NCBI GenBank assembly: GCA_013289715.1
Contig: JABCZJ010000004.1
Coordinates: 124,001-188,000, forward strand
Direction of reading: 5' to 3'
Source of the DNA: Acidobacteriota bacterium
GTDB lineage: Bacteria; Acidobacteriota; Terriglobia; Acidiferrales; UBA7541
Length of the DNA: 64,000 nucleotides
In this document: piece after piece, positions 8,896 to 18,648 of the stretch
Layout: every line of letters begins with the position of its first letter
How positions within the stretch are numbered: the first letter of the stretch is position 1
Notes under the pieces: generated by a model
What the model was told of the DNA's origin: nothing
What the model saw: only the letters and a program-made list of their open reading frames with translations
Database searches by the model: none
Made by a program: the position numbers and the translations under genes

Positions 8896-9118
8896 GAATC
8901 GCCCACCGCGCGGACCGTAAGCACAGGCTAGCCCTATCGGCGGACCTTGCCCGGCTGAAGGGACGCTGAACATGAACGCATCCGGCACTTACACATCTGG
9001 AAATAGAGGACTAGAAATCCGACGGTGCAACACGTTGGTACTCTGCCGGTAAACGGGCAGAGCAGGCCCCGGAGATGCTTGGCTCAAAGTAACTCTCAAT
9101 CACGACGGAGGTTCACCA

Positions 9119-10432
9119 GTGAATCGCAAAATACTTTTGGCAGTAGCCTTTTGTACCGTGGCCGGCCTGAGCGTTGCGGCATCCGCAACGTTTGGGCAGG
9201 AGCAACAACAGGAAAAACCGAAGCTGCAGGTTCGTCATGCAATCAAGCCCGCCAAGACCGCCGACGCCGAGCAAGTGAAAAGCGCAGTAGCGTCAGGGGC
9301 CGCGAGCAAGACGCCGATGCTGCCGTTGTTTACGTTCAATGTGGAATCGGACCGAGACGACAACGACTACACGGGCGTGATGGTTGGCGCGAATCCCTTC
9401 ACAGGCGGGGGAAACAAAGACACGCATGTGAAGACGTTCATCGTCCCGTTGGTCATAATCACCAATACGGTGGGCACCGCCTTTGACCCCACCACCGGGA
9501 CTATCACCACCGCGCCGGGCGTCACCGTTTTCGACCCGACGCAAAACGACAACGGATGTCTGGCCGCGCCGAACAATAACCCGTTGAAACTCTTCCAACA
9601 CTCACCTATTTTCGATTCGTACGATATTTCCATCGGCGGCACGGATATGGGCCACACACAATATGAAGATGCGCACCAACGCGGCGAGTTCTGGAAAGTG
9701 ATCGAGGACAAGGACGATTATCACGTCCTGTTCGATCCGATCGTGAATCTGTCCGCGATCGTGATCAACGTTCCGGCGGCTTTCAGCACGACTCTTCCTC
9801 CGGCGGATTTTCCGGCGTGCGGGCCGTTCGGAATCGTGGACGTGAACTGGCTCGATACCTACCTCAATACGAATGTGCTGCCGGCGCTGCAACCGCAGGT
9901 GAATGCGGGCAACATTCCGTTCTTCATGATGTACAACACCGTGATGGCCGGCCCGGTCACGAATCTCAACACCTGCTGCATCCTCGGCTACCACGGCACC
10001 ACCAACTTCTTGCCACTGCAGGCGTATTCACCCACGGATTTCGACACCACCGGTCTGTTCGGGCCAACCGCGGGAGATTCGAATACGCTGTCGCACGAGG
10101 CGGGAGAATTCATCAACGATCCCTTCGGCAACAATCCCACGCCTGCTTGGGGCGGAGTAGGGCAAGTGCCGCCGGGGTTCTGCCAGAACAACCTGGAGGT
10201 CGGTGATCCTTTGACCGGAAGTAATTTCTCGCCGATTGGCGGGCGCAACGGTTTCACCTATCACTTGCAGGAGTTGACGTTCTTCTCGTGGTTCTTCGAC
10301 TCGAAATCGATCGGAATCCACGGGTGGTTCTCGAATAACGACTCGTTCACGACAGATGCCGGCCCAGCCTGCGTGCCCTCAGGTGGGTCGGGCGGTTCGA
10401 CCAGCCCGATTCGCGTGATCGGCAGCAAGTAA
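9119..10432 (+). CDS. Exported hypothetical protein with zincin-like HExxE motif
   Basis: A 437-residue secreted protein with an N-terminal signal peptide (LLAVAFCTVAGLSVAASATF). I do not recognise a named family with certainty. Around residue 325 the sequence LSHEAGEFINDPFGNN contains a His-Glu-x-x-Glu pattern like the 'SHExxEWxxDP' motif of exported zincin-like hypothetical proteins, so a metallopeptidase fold is plausible but unproved; a third ligand is not obvious. Several Cys residues (CPAC-type and NTCC) may form disulphides. The start is GTG 9119 with GGAGG 7 nt upstream. It has its own promoter and a strong terminator, so it is monocistronic. Confidence 0.7.
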   Translation: MNRKILLAVAFCTVAGLSVAASATFGQEQQQEKPKLQVRHAIKPAKTADAEQVKSAVASGAASKTPMLPLFTFNVESDRDDNDYTGVMVGANPFTGGGNKDTHVKTFIVPLVIITNTVGTAFDPTTGTITTAPGVTVFDPTQNDNGCLAAPNNNPLKLFQHSPIFDSYDISIGGTDMGHTQYEDAHQRGEFWKVIEDKDDYHVLFDPIVNLSAIVINVPAAFSTTLPPADFPACGPFGIVDVNWLDTYLNTNVLPALQPQVNAGNIPFFMMYNTVMAGPVTNLNTCCILGYHGTTNFLPLQAYSPTDFDTTGLFGPTAGDSNTLSHEAGEFINDPFGNNPTPAWGGVGQVPPGFCQNNLEVGDPLTGSNFSPIGGRNGFTYHLQELTFFSWFFDSKSIGIHGWFSNNDSFTTDAGPACVPSGGSGGSTSPIRVIGSK

Positions 10433-10453
10433 ACTGACCGTATGAATCGACTT

Positions 10454-10486
10454 GGGGGCAGCGTGCAACATGCGCTGCCCCCTTTT
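10454..10486 (+). terminator. Intrinsic terminator of the 9119-10432 gene
   Basis: A perfect 10-bp stem GGGGGCAGCG (10454-10463) / CGCTGCCCCC (10473-10482) with a 9-nt loop is followed by TTTT, 21 bp after the stop codon. It is a textbook Rho-independent terminator. Confidence 0.88.
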
Positions 10487-10612
10487 CCTGCGTGGCCGAA
10501 CGAGATTTCCTGCGCGTCATTTTCGCCTCCCGCTATTGACAAAGCTGCGCCTTCGGTACAACTTCTCACACGGCAATTTCCTGAATTTTCTGACGGTAGA
10601 GGGGAGTTCTGA

Positions 10613-12691
10613 ATGCGAATCGCGTCGAAGTGTTTAGCGGGTTGGATGTTTGCGGCGGCACTGGTGTACGCGCCGGTAATTTGCGGGCAGGAAGTTGGCG
10701 CGCCGGCCACGCCGCCGAAGCCGAAGACGGTGGAAATTACGCCGAGCAACATTCAGGCGCACGTGGGAGACAAGATCAAGTTCACCGCGGTGGCCAAAGA
10801 CGACGCCGGCAAGACGATTGATGTGAAGCCGATGCTCTGGATCGCGCTGCCGCCGGACATCGCCGGAGCCGATGCCGATGGCACCGTACTGTTTCGTGCC
10901 GCGGGACAAGTGACGGTGGGAGCAGTGGTGGCGGGCAAGCCGGGATTCGCGACCGTGACGGTCGGAACGCCTCCTCCGGCAGCGGTGGAGGTGACGCCGC
11001 TGACGCAGGCGCTGGTGGTGGGCGGTTCAACCGTGTTGACGGCGAGCGCGCGCTCGGCGAATGGCGACCCGCGGACGGACGTCGCGATTCACTGGAGTTC
11101 GAAGGCGCCAGCGATCGCGAAGGTGGATGAGTCCGGCTTGGTGAAGGCGCTGGCTCCCGGCAGAGCGACGCTGGTGGCGACGGGCGGTCCGGCGCGCGGC
11201 GAGATTTCCGTGCAAGTGGTGGCGGACACGCTGCAGAGGATCGCATTGGAACCGGCGGCGACAACGGCGAAAACCGGTGACGTCGTGCACTTCACTGCGA
11301 AGCCGATCGCGGCGAAAGGCGCGGCGACGAGCGATCTGCTGACGAGTTGGAGCGTTAGCGGGCCACAGGGCAGGATTTATGCGGATGGCGCGTTCGTCGC
11401 GAACTTGCCTGGCACTTACGAAGTGACGGCGGTGATCGGCGGGCACACCGCCAGCGCTGCGATCGAGGTTGCGCCGCGCAACGTGCAGCGCGGGCTGGAA
11501 GTGGTGGCGCACATTCCAACGAAAGATGCCGAGGGCAAGGTAGTCCAAACTTCCGAAGAGTGGGTGGTGGGCAACCATTTGTACGTGGCGACGATGGGAG
11601 ATCGGCTTTACGCCTACGACGTTTCCGATCCGGCGCATCCCAAGGCGCTGGACAGTTTGAAGGCGGACGCGCGGCTCTACAACGACGTGAGCACCACCCC
11701 GGACGAGAAGGTGGGCGTGTTCACGCGCGAGGGCGCTTCGAACCGCAAGAATGGAATCGTGCTGTTTGATGCTTCGGATCCGGCGCACCTGAAAGTGATT
11801 TCGGAATACACCGAGACGGTGACGGGCGGAGTGCACAGCGCGTTCATCAACAGCCACTATGCTTACGTCACCGATGACGCGACCGGTTCGTTGCGCGTGA
11901 TTGATTTTGCGGACGCGGCGCATCCGAAAGAAGTCGCGCGCTGGCAGACGGAGAAATCGCAGGAGCAAATGATCGCTTCGCCGTTGGGCGAGGGCATGAT
12001 CAGCACGGGACGCTACCTGCATGATTTGTACGTGAAGGATGGATTGGCTTATCTGGCTTACTGGCGTGATGGGCTGGTAATTCTGGACGTCGGCAATGGC
12101 ATCAAGGGTGGCAGCCCGGAAAATCCGAAGCTGGTCGCACAGTACAAATTCAATCACTACGAATTGTATGGAGACGGCTGGCTGGCGGGGTCGCACACGG
12201 CTTTTCGTTACAAGAATTATGTTTTTGTGGGCGACGAAGTGTTTCCCGGATATTTCGAAATCAGCAGCAAGGAACGTATTCCGGTGCGCGGGATTTTGCA
12301 TGTGATGGATGTGAGCGATATCGAGCATCCGCGCGAGGTGGCCAGCTACGAAGTGCCCGAAGGCGGCATGCATAATGTGTGGCCGGACAACGATATTTTG
12401 TACTTGGGCGATTACGCGGGCGGAGGTCGCGCGGTGGATATTTCCGGCGAATTGCGCGGGAACCTCTACGAACAGGGCCGCGAGATCGCGAGCTTTTTCC
12501 CCGGGGACCCGAATGGATATCGCGCGAATCTGCCCTTCACATGGGGCGCGCAGCCAGCAAATGGATTGATTTTTTTCAACGATATCAACAGCGGGATTTG
12601 GATTGTGAAATTGGGCAAGCCGAAATTCCAGGGTTCGACGACCGCGCCGCCGTTGCGAGACGCGGGGCCGACGGCGGCGAGCCCGTTTTAG
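10613..12691 (+). CDS. Secreted protein with Ig-like (BIG2-type) domains and LVIVD-repeat propeller
   Basis: A 692-residue exported protein. After a signal peptide (WMFAAALVYAPVICG) come about three bacterial Ig-like modules (residues ~37-290) with patterns such as ITPSNIQAHVGDKIKFTA and KVDESGLVKALAPGRATLVA. A C-terminal half follows with repeated YVATMGDRLYAYDVSDPAHP and YVTDDATGSLRVIDFADAAHP units, which are LVIVD beta-propeller repeats. LVIVD proteins are surface or periplasmic with no established enzyme activity; a binding role is likely. The start is ATG 10613 with GGGGAG 7 nt before it. It lies downstream of a terminator, so it needs its own promoter. Confidence 0.82.
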   Translation: MRIASKCLAGWMFAAALVYAPVICGQEVGAPATPPKPKTVEITPSNIQAHVGDKIKFTAVAKDDAGKTIDVKPMLWIALPPDIAGADADGTVLFRAAGQVTVGAVVAGKPGFATVTVGTPPPAAVEVTPLTQALVVGGSTVLTASARSANGDPRTDVAIHWSSKAPAIAKVDESGLVKALAPGRATLVATGGPARGEISVQVVADTLQRIALEPAATTAKTGDVVHFTAKPIAAKGAATSDLLTSWSVSGPQGRIYADGAFVANLPGTYEVTAVIGGHTASAAIEVAPRNVQRGLEVVAHIPTKDAEGKVVQTSEEWVVGNHLYVATMGDRLYAYDVSDPAHPKALDSLKADARLYNDVSTTPDEKVGVFTREGASNRKNGIVLFDASDPAHLKVISEYTETVTGGVHSAFINSHYAYVTDDATGSLRVIDFADAAHPKEVARWQTEKSQEQMIASPLGEGMISTGRYLHDLYVKDGLAYLAYWRDGLVILDVGNGIKGGSPENPKLVAQYKFNHYELYGDGWLAGSHTAFRYKNYVFVGDEVFPGYFEISSKERIPVRGILHVMDVSDIEHPREVASYEVPEGGMHNVWPDNDILYLGDYAGGGRAVDISGELRGNLYEQGREIASFFPGDPNGYRANLPFTWGAQPANGLIFFNDINSGIWIVKLGKPKFQGSTTAPPLRDAGPTAASPF

Positions 12692-12736
12692 TGATCGAGA
12701 TGCGCGCCTAACGCGGCGGCGCGATGCGGTGATGCG

Positions 12737-12937
12737 ATGGCCGAAGCTCCAACCGAGCGAGGCTCTTTTTTCGATCAGTTCAGAAACCGTTCGCCAGCGC
12801 TTTGGCTATTCGTCGCGCTGATTCTCGTAGGGAACGGTTTGTACGATTCTTATAATCCGCGCGGAATTGTGATTGACGTTATCATTGCGATCGTCCTGAT
12901 CATCGCATGTTTCAGGTATCGCAGCGCGAAACGCTGA
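12737..12937 (+). CDS. Small two-helix membrane protein, hypothetical
   Basis: 66 residues with a polar N-terminus and two hydrophobic segments (ALWLFVALILVG and VIDVIIAIVLIIACF) separated by YDSYNPRG, ending in basic YRSAKR. The layout and codon use suggest a real small inner-membrane protein, but I recognise no family. The ATG follows the upstream gene by 45 bp; no strong Shine-Dalgarno is visible. Confidence 0.45.
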   Translation: MAEAPTERGSFFDQFRNRSPALWLFVALILVGNGLYDSYNPRGIVIDVIIAIVLIIACFRYRSAKR

Positions 12938-13030
12938 TCGCGATTGTCGTTCGTCGGTTTTTGGCTGGGTCAAAATGCCCAGGAGCGTGCGCGACACATT
13001 AGCGGCGAGGGACAAAACTTGTTTCGTACC

Positions 13031-13115
13031 TACGGCGCTCCTGGTTCAGCTTGCGATCTTTCCCAGCCCATCCGGGCTGGGCTAACTTGTGCCGCGCCTG
13101 CGGCGCTGGTCTCGC
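13031..13115. repeat. REP-like palindromic intergenic element
   Basis: The 246-bp gap between 12937 and 13184 contains two neighbouring hairpins: CCCAGCCC (13062-13069) / GGGCTGGG (13074-13081) with a 4-nt loop, and GCCGC (13091-13095) / GCGGC (13100-13104). Such paired GC-rich palindromes between convergent genes look like dispersed REP-type repeats; the first could also act as a weak bidirectional terminator. Confidence 0.5.
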
Positions 13116-13183
13116 GAAAAACGCTACCGGCGCTAGCGAATTCCACATTCCTTCTACGATCGCAGCAATATAAATTCAGCGAA

Positions 13184-15361
13184 CTACTTCGCGCCGCCGG
13201 TTGGCGCGTAGCCTTTGACACCCAATTGCCAGAACAGGAACGCTATGGCGTCGGCGAATTCGGTGTCGCGCTGGGATTTGGTGGAGCCGATGCCGTGGCC
13301 GGCGTCGTAGTCCACGCGGAGCAGGATGGGCTTGCCGCTGCTGGTTGAGGCTTGCAGGCGCGCGGTCATTTTTGCGGCTTGCCAGGGCGCGACTCGCGGG
13401 TCATTCACGCCGGTGGTTAACAGCACCGCAGGATAGGGCGTGTTCGCTTTGACGTGTTGGTACGCGTCCATGGCGAAGAGCGCCTTGAATCCGTCCGCTT
13501 CTGTGACCGTGCCAAATTCCGGAATATTTGCGGGGCCGCTGGCCATGGTTTCCGAGCGCAGGGAGTCCGAATCGCCGACGCGAATGAGCGCGGCGCCGAA
13601 CATTTCAGGGCGTTGCGTGATTGCGCCGCCGATGGTGATGCCTCCGGCGCTGGTGCCTTCGCCAGACAGGTGAACCGCGGAAGTGAATTTGTGCTCGATG
13701 AGATATTCTCCGCCGGCAATGAAATCGTCAATCGTGTGCCGCTTGGTTAGTTTTTGTCCGGCCTTATGCCAGTCTTCGCCGTACTCGCCGCCGCCGCGCA
13801 CGTGCGCCACGGCATAGACGCCGCCACGCTCTAGAAATGCCAGCATAATTGGATTGAAAGATGGATCGTAGGTGATGCCGTAGGCGCCGTAGCCGGTGAG
13901 CCATGTGGGATGCGAGCTGTCCATGGTGAGGCCGCGCTGATGGACGATGGAAAGCGGAACCATGGTGCCGTCGGCGCTCTTGGCTTTTACTTCTTCGGAT
14001 TCGATGTGGGAGTAATCCACCGGAGATGGCGGCACGAGCGCGGTATCGGTGAGCTTGTCGGTTTTCGCGTCCAGCGAATACCACAGCGGTGATTGGGTCC
14101 AGGAAACGAGTTCGAGCCACGCGCCGGATTCATTGGAGTTTGTGACCAGCGATTGAATTGCGCCGTCGAACGGCAGCTTGATCGACTGAATGCTGCCGCC
14201 GCTGTATGGCAGACGGCGCAGGCGGCCGATGCCACCATCGAGATCCTGTACGTAGAGCGCGTCGGCGGCGGCGGTGATGCCGGTGATAACCACTTCGCTT
14301 GCGGGCACCGCGACGGCGGCATGAGGCAGATCGGGAGCGCCGAGACTGGTGCGCAATACTTGGAAGCGTGATGCGTCCTTGTGGGACAGCAAATAAACTT
14401 CGCTGCCATGCACATCCAAGCCGGTGACCGCGTCGGATTGGTCCGCGATTTTCTGCCAAGTCGTCTTCGCGCCGGGATTGGCATCGAAGGGCACGGCATA
14501 AATATCAAATTCGCGTTGCACGCCATGGATTACCAGTCCAATCATGAATCCTGGGGCACCCGGCGAAAACAGCAGGTTCGAAAAATCATTTTCGTCCACG
14601 TTCACCTTGGGATTTGCGCCGAAGCCGAATACCAGAGGCTCGGTCTCCGGATCGCCGCCCAGCGTGTGACGGTACACTTTCAGTTTCTGATATTTTGCGG
14701 TGGGAGGCGCGTCGGCAGAGAGTGTTTGCGCGCGCGTGTAGAAGAAAGATTTACCGTCGGGCAGCCAGCTGGGTGAAGCGAATTCGGCGCGATCAATGCT
14801 GTCGGGCAGGACTTTCCCGCTGGCGCTCAGCAAGACGTGCAGCACGCTTTCTTCCGAGCCGCCGATGGAAATTCCGTAGGCCACGTACACGCCGTCGAGA
14901 GAAGGCTGGAAATAATCGATCGAGTAGTGCTTGCCGTCGGCGGTGGTCATCTTTTCGGGATCGACCAGCAGGCGTTCGGGCGAACCGAGAGTGTCGCGAA
15001 CGAAAAGTTTGCGATTGTCCGAGCCGGGCTCGGTTTTGTAATAAAAATAGTGACCGCCCCAAACTTGCAGCGCGGAGACGACGTTGCCAGCGTTGTCGAG
15101 CGATTTGATGCGGGCGAGCAAATCATCGCGGCCGGGAATGCGTGCGAGCACAGCGCGGGTGTAGTCGTTCTGCGCTTTCATCCAGGCGATGACTTCGGGA
15201 TCTGAAGTATTCTCCAGCCAGCGGTATGCATCGACAACGTTCGTGCCAAAGTAATTGTCTATCACGGCGCGCACGGGAGTTTTCGGCGGTTCCGATTGCG
15301 CGGAGGCCACAGCCGGGATGAGTAGCAGTAGCGGAAGCACGACGGCGATCAGTTGTCGCAT
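13184..15361 (-). CDS. Prolyl oligopeptidase family serine peptidase (S9A), exported
   Basis: A 725-residue peptidase with a cleavable signal (IAVVLPLLLLIPAVASA). Residues ~25-430 form the seven-bladed propeller and the C-terminal part the alpha/beta-hydrolase. The catalytic triad is visible: Ser571 in GEGTSAGG, Asp654 in GVNDPRV, and His689 in DAGHG. The nucleophile elbow differs slightly from the usual GGSNGG of prolyl oligopeptidases. It should cleave short proline-containing peptides in the periplasm or outside. The ATG start has AAGGA upstream on the minus strand. It stands as a single gene, convergent with the upstream block. Confidence 0.92.
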   Translation of the reverse strand: MRQLIAVVLPLLLLIPAVASAQSEPPKTPVRAVIDNYFGTNVVDAYRWLENTSDPEVIAWMKAQNDYTRAVLARIPGRDDLLARIKSLDNAGNVVSALQVWGGHYFYYKTEPGSDNRKLFVRDTLGSPERLLVDPEKMTTADGKHYSIDYFQPSLDGVYVAYGISIGGSEESVLHVLLSASGKVLPDSIDRAEFASPSWLPDGKSFFYTRAQTLSADAPPTAKYQKLKVYRHTLGGDPETEPLVFGFGANPKVNVDENDFSNLLFSPGAPGFMIGLVIHGVQREFDIYAVPFDANPGAKTTWQKIADQSDAVTGLDVHGSEVYLLSHKDASRFQVLRTSLGAPDLPHAAVAVPASEVVITGITAAADALYVQDLDGGIGRLRRLPYSGGSIQSIKLPFDGAIQSLVTNSNESGAWLELVSWTQSPLWYSLDAKTDKLTDTALVPPSPVDYSHIESEEVKAKSADGTMVPLSIVHQRGLTMDSSHPTWLTGYGAYGITYDPSFNPIMLAFLERGGVYAVAHVRGGGEYGEDWHKAGQKLTKRHTIDDFIAGGEYLIEHKFTSAVHLSGEGTSAGGITIGGAITQRPEMFGAALIRVGDSDSLRSETMASGPANIPEFGTVTEADGFKALFAMDAYQHVKANTPYPAVLLTTGVNDPRVAPWQAAKMTARLQASTSSGKPILLRVDYDAGHGIGSTKSQRDTEFADAIAFLFWQLGVKGYAPTGGAK

Positions 15362-15879
15362 GAGAGGTTCCTTGGCAGTGAGTAGATCAATGGCAGCGTA
15401 AGACCATAGCTCGTAACGGCGGGCGCGCTCAAGTTGTTTGTTGGACGCGCTGTTTCTGTCGGGGGTTGTGCTCTGGTGATCGCGAAAAACACGACAATAA
15501 CTAGCGATTGATTTGGGCAGTGAAGCGTGACGACTGATGAGTGATTCAAGGCGAGCCGCGGTGCGAGCAGGCGCTGCGAGGCTTGGGTGAAGGTCTGAGT
15601 TTGCGGTGGACCGAGCATGTTGCGTCCTTTGGGGGCTTGAAGAGTGCCCCGACTCACGTTAGCACGTTTGCCGGTTGTTGAATATTCGCAGAAATACTGA
15701 CGGCAGCAAGAGATCGAAAAGAAGAGACGAGATTTCACCGGGCGCCCGACTCAAAGGTAGGGGGCCGATCCTTGCTGCAAGTGCAAACGAGCCGGCGGGA
15801 CGCCGGCGCTACGAAAGTCAACGGCGCCCAGCTAAAGCTGGCCGCTACAAAGTCTGATCCTGACCTTGGGACGCGGCGG
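15362..15879. other. 518-bp intergenic region upstream of the S9 peptidase
   Basis: No gene with protein-like composition was seen. The left half should carry the promoter of the minus-strand peptidase, although no clear -35/-10 pair stands out. The right half holds the palindromic repeat listed separately at 15791-15840. Confidence 0.4.
15791..15840. repeat. REP-like palindromes (GCCGGCG/CGCCGGC and CAGCT/AGCTG)
   Basis: GCCGGCG (15791-15797) pairs with CGCCGGC (15801-15807) across a 3-nt loop, and CAGCT (15829-15833) with AGCTG (15836-15840). The phrase between and after them (GCTACGAAAGTC ... GCTACAAAGTC) is itself repeated, which is typical of a mobile intergenic repeat unit of two similar halves. 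Confidence 0.5.
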
Positions 15880-18339
15880 CTATTCGTAGCGCAATGCGAC
15901 CATGGGGTCCAGTTGCATGGCGCGGCGGGCTGGGGCGTAGCAGGCCCAGAAGCCGACCGCCGCTAGCAGCAGCGTGGCCGTGGCGTAGGTGAGCGCATCG
16001 GTGGGGCTGACGCCCACCAGGATTGTGGCCATGGAGCGCGTGAGCGCCCACGCGAGCACCATTCCGCATAGCACGCCTACGATCACGAGCGCCAATCCCT
16101 GCTGCAGCACCAGACGCAGGATGTCGGGGCGGCCGGCGCCTAAGGCCATGCGGATGCCGATCTCACGAGTTCGCTGGCTGGCGGCGAATGAGACGACTCC
16201 GTACACGCCGACAACCGCCAGCGTCAGACCGAGAAGGCCCATGCTTGCGGCGAGGATCGCACCGACCTGGAAAATGAAAAACCCATTTCCGCCCGCGAGC
16301 GACTGGCGCATCGTTTGGACATCTGAAACCGGCATGTTGGGATCGAGCGCGCGAACTTCGTTCTGCATTTGCGCGATCATGCTTTCCGGCGGCACCGACG
16401 AACGCACCTGCAAAGTGCGGTACGCGGAGAAATTCTGCGCGAGCGGGACGAAGAAATACGGTTTCTTGTCCCAACCGATGAAGATGTATTTTCCATCGGC
16501 CGCCAAACCGACGACTTCGACAAACGGTCCCGTGGCACTCTTCAGACTGAAGCGCTTCCCGATGGGGTCCTGGTTGGGCCAGAATTGCTGAGCCATGGTC
16601 TGATTTACGACGGCTACGAGCGGGGCTTTGTCGTTGTCATTTTCGCGGAATACACGTCCGCGCAGCAGCGGAACTCGCATGGTATCGAAATAAGGTTCGT
16701 CCACATGGTTATAAATCACCACGGGAGGCGGCTGGCCGGGAGTGGGCGGTTGTCCTTCGATGTAAACCGAGCCGCCGTCTTGCACGGCTCCCATGGGAAC
16801 ACTGAATGCGAGGCTCGCCGATTGCACACCGGGCAAGGTGCGTACCCTGGCTTCGAGGTCGTGGTAAAAGGTCTTGGTGCGGGCGTCATCGTAGCCGACT
16901 TCGCGCGGGTCCAAGGTCAGATTCAACACTTGGTTGGCGTCGAAGCCCATGTAGGCGTGCTGCGCGCGGATGAGGCTGCGCACGAATAGTCCAGCGACGA
17001 TCAAAAGCACGAGCGAGCCTGCTACTTGCGCCACGACCAGCACGCTGCGCAGACGGTGGCGGCTTACTCCTGCCGTATCGCCTCTGCCGCCGCTTTGCAG
17101 CACGCTGTTCACGTCCGTTCGTCCTGCCCTCACCGCCGGCCACAAACCGACAACGGCGCCGGTGAACAGAGCGGCTGCCATCGCGTATGCAAAAACCCGC
17201 CAATCAAAACCAAAATCCACGCGGATGGGGATTCTGCCAGCCGGGAGGATCGAAACGACTGCGCTGCTGGCCCACACGCCGAGCGTCAGCCCGCCAACGC
17301 CGCCGAAAAGCGCCAGCAGAATGCTCTCGGTGAGCATCTGACGAATCAACCGCCAGCGATTCGCACCCATGGCGGCGCGGATGGCCATTTCGCGTTGGCG
17401 CATGGTGGCCCGCACCAGCAGAATATTCGCCACGTTCATGCAGGCCAGAAGCAGGACCAAGCCCGCCAGCGCCAGAAATACGCCGGCAATGAACGGTACG
17501 ATATTGTTTGGAAACGGCTGCGGCCGCGCCAGCCTCTCCGGAACGATGTGGACCGATATTCCCTTGTCTGTCGCGGGATATTGTTCCGCCAGCCGCGCCA
17601 TCACCACATTCATCGAGCTTTGCGCCTGCTTCAGGGTCACGCCCGGTTTCAGCCGCCCGAGCACGACCAACGAGCGGTTGCTGCGGTCGCTCCACATCGT
17701 GGCCGCATCTTGCGCGGGCAGCATGTTCAGAGGTACGTAGCCGTCCAAATTCAGGGCAAAGTTTGTGCCTTGAAATCCCTTCGGCGTCACTCCAACAATC
17801 GTGGCCTCTTGCCCGTCAATCAGCGCTTGCTTGCCCACCACTCCCGGATCCCCGCCAAACTTTTTTTGCCAGAAATCGTAACCCAGCACGATGTAGGGAT
17901 CTTTGCCCCCTGCTTCTCCCTCCGCCGGCAGGAACAATCGTCCCAGCGCCGGCTGCAGGCCGAGACCGGAAAAATAATTCCCCGTCACATAGCCATAAAC
18001 GAACTGATTAGCTTTGCCGCTATAACTTAGGCCGCCGAGAGTGATTTGCGAGGCAAACACATCGGAAAACGCATCTGCCTGCTTGCGGAGATCGACGAGT
18101 TCGGAATAGGAAAACGTGAAGATTCCCAAAGTGTCGCCCTGCACCTGCGCAGCCAGCACCATGATCTGATCGGGCGATTTCACCGGCAGGGGCCGAAGCA
18201 GAAGTCCATTCACGAGCCCAAAGATCGCGGTGTTGGCGCCAATCCCCAACGCCAGCGTCAGGATCACGATTATGGTCAGCATCGGCGACTTCCCGAGCAT
18301 CCTGAAGGCGTAGCGGACGTCTTGCCAGAGCGTGGCCAT
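15880..18339 (-). CDS. ADOP-type ABC transporter permease (MacB/FtsX-like, duplicated)
   Basis: An 819-residue permease with the N-terminal motif WQDVRYAFRMLGKSP and the helix LALGIGANTAIF typical of acidobacterial duplicated orphan permeases. It has two MacB-like periplasmic domains and two FtsX permease modules (the second ends with ...MQLDPMVALRYE), giving about eight membrane helices. The family resembles MacB-type mechanotransmission exporters but is encoded without an adjacent ATPase, as here. The substrate is unknown. The start ATG 18339 has AGGAGG 7 nt upstream. A PadR-type regulator often accompanies such genes but is absent here. Confidence 0.92.
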   Translation of the reverse strand: MATLWQDVRYAFRMLGKSPMLTIIVILTLALGIGANTAIFGLVNGLLLRPLPVKSPDQIMVLAAQVQGDTLGIFTFSYSELVDLRKQADAFSDVFASQITLGGLSYSGKANQFVYGYVTGNYFSGLGLQPALGRLFLPAEGEAGGKDPYIVLGYDFWQKKFGGDPGVVGKQALIDGQEATIVGVTPKGFQGTNFALNLDGYVPLNMLPAQDAATMWSDRSNRSLVVLGRLKPGVTLKQAQSSMNVVMARLAEQYPATDKGISVHIVPERLARPQPFPNNIVPFIAGVFLALAGLVLLLACMNVANILLVRATMRQREMAIRAAMGANRWRLIRQMLTESILLALFGGVGGLTLGVWASSAVVSILPAGRIPIRVDFGFDWRVFAYAMAAALFTGAVVGLWPAVRAGRTDVNSVLQSGGRGDTAGVSRHRLRSVLVVAQVAGSLVLLIVAGLFVRSLIRAQHAYMGFDANQVLNLTLDPREVGYDDARTKTFYHDLEARVRTLPGVQSASLAFSVPMGAVQDGGSVYIEGQPPTPGQPPPVVIYNHVDEPYFDTMRVPLLRGRVFRENDNDKAPLVAVVNQTMAQQFWPNQDPIGKRFSLKSATGPFVEVVGLAADGKYIFIGWDKKPYFFVPLAQNFSAYRTLQVRSSVPPESMIAQMQNEVRALDPNMPVSDVQTMRQSLAGGNGFFIFQVGAILAASMGLLGLTLAVVGVYGVVSFAASQRTREIGIRMALGAGRPDILRLVLQQGLALVIVGVLCGMVLAWALTRSMATILVGVSPTDALTYATATLLLAAVGFWACYAPARRAMQLDPMVALRYE

Positions 18340-18648
18340 GAAGTCTTCCTCCTGCTGCGTTCGAGATAGGTATGCACGTATCTGTCCCTCGAGAGTTGTT
18401 TGCTATCTCTGTGCTGGTAAATTACTTACAATAGGCCTTGAGAGCCTTTCGGTAGGCGTGATGGGCGATTCCGAAACGTGGCGTCGCGAAAACGGACAGT
18501 TGCAAGGCAGCGTGCGCCGTGATTGCTTGAACGTGAAAGCGGGAGGCTGGGAAACAATTGCCCGAGTGCTCGAAGCGACCGCGTGTGCGGCCTTGCCGAG
18601 TTCTTGGGGCACGGTAAGATCAGCTAAAGGAGAGTGCCGACCGCCGCT
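18340..18648. other. 309-bp divergent intergenic region
   Basis: Lies between the ADOP permease (minus) and the DinB-like gene (plus) and must hold both promoters. TACAAT near 18429 is a possible plus-strand -10 box without a convincing -35. No gene or repeat was recognised. Confidence 0.35.

Noticed and set aside
8900..9118. Possible c-di-GMP (GEMM) riboswitch before 9119
   Set aside because: Fragments such as GCACAGG and GGGACGC are present, but the spacing and the GGCCTA/GGTAGCC parts of the consensus are missing. Only the plain hairpin is reported.
15349..15738. 129-residue minus-strand frame before the S9 peptidase
   Set aside because: It overlaps the peptidase start, its codon use is unlike neighbours, and the product has no recognisable pattern.
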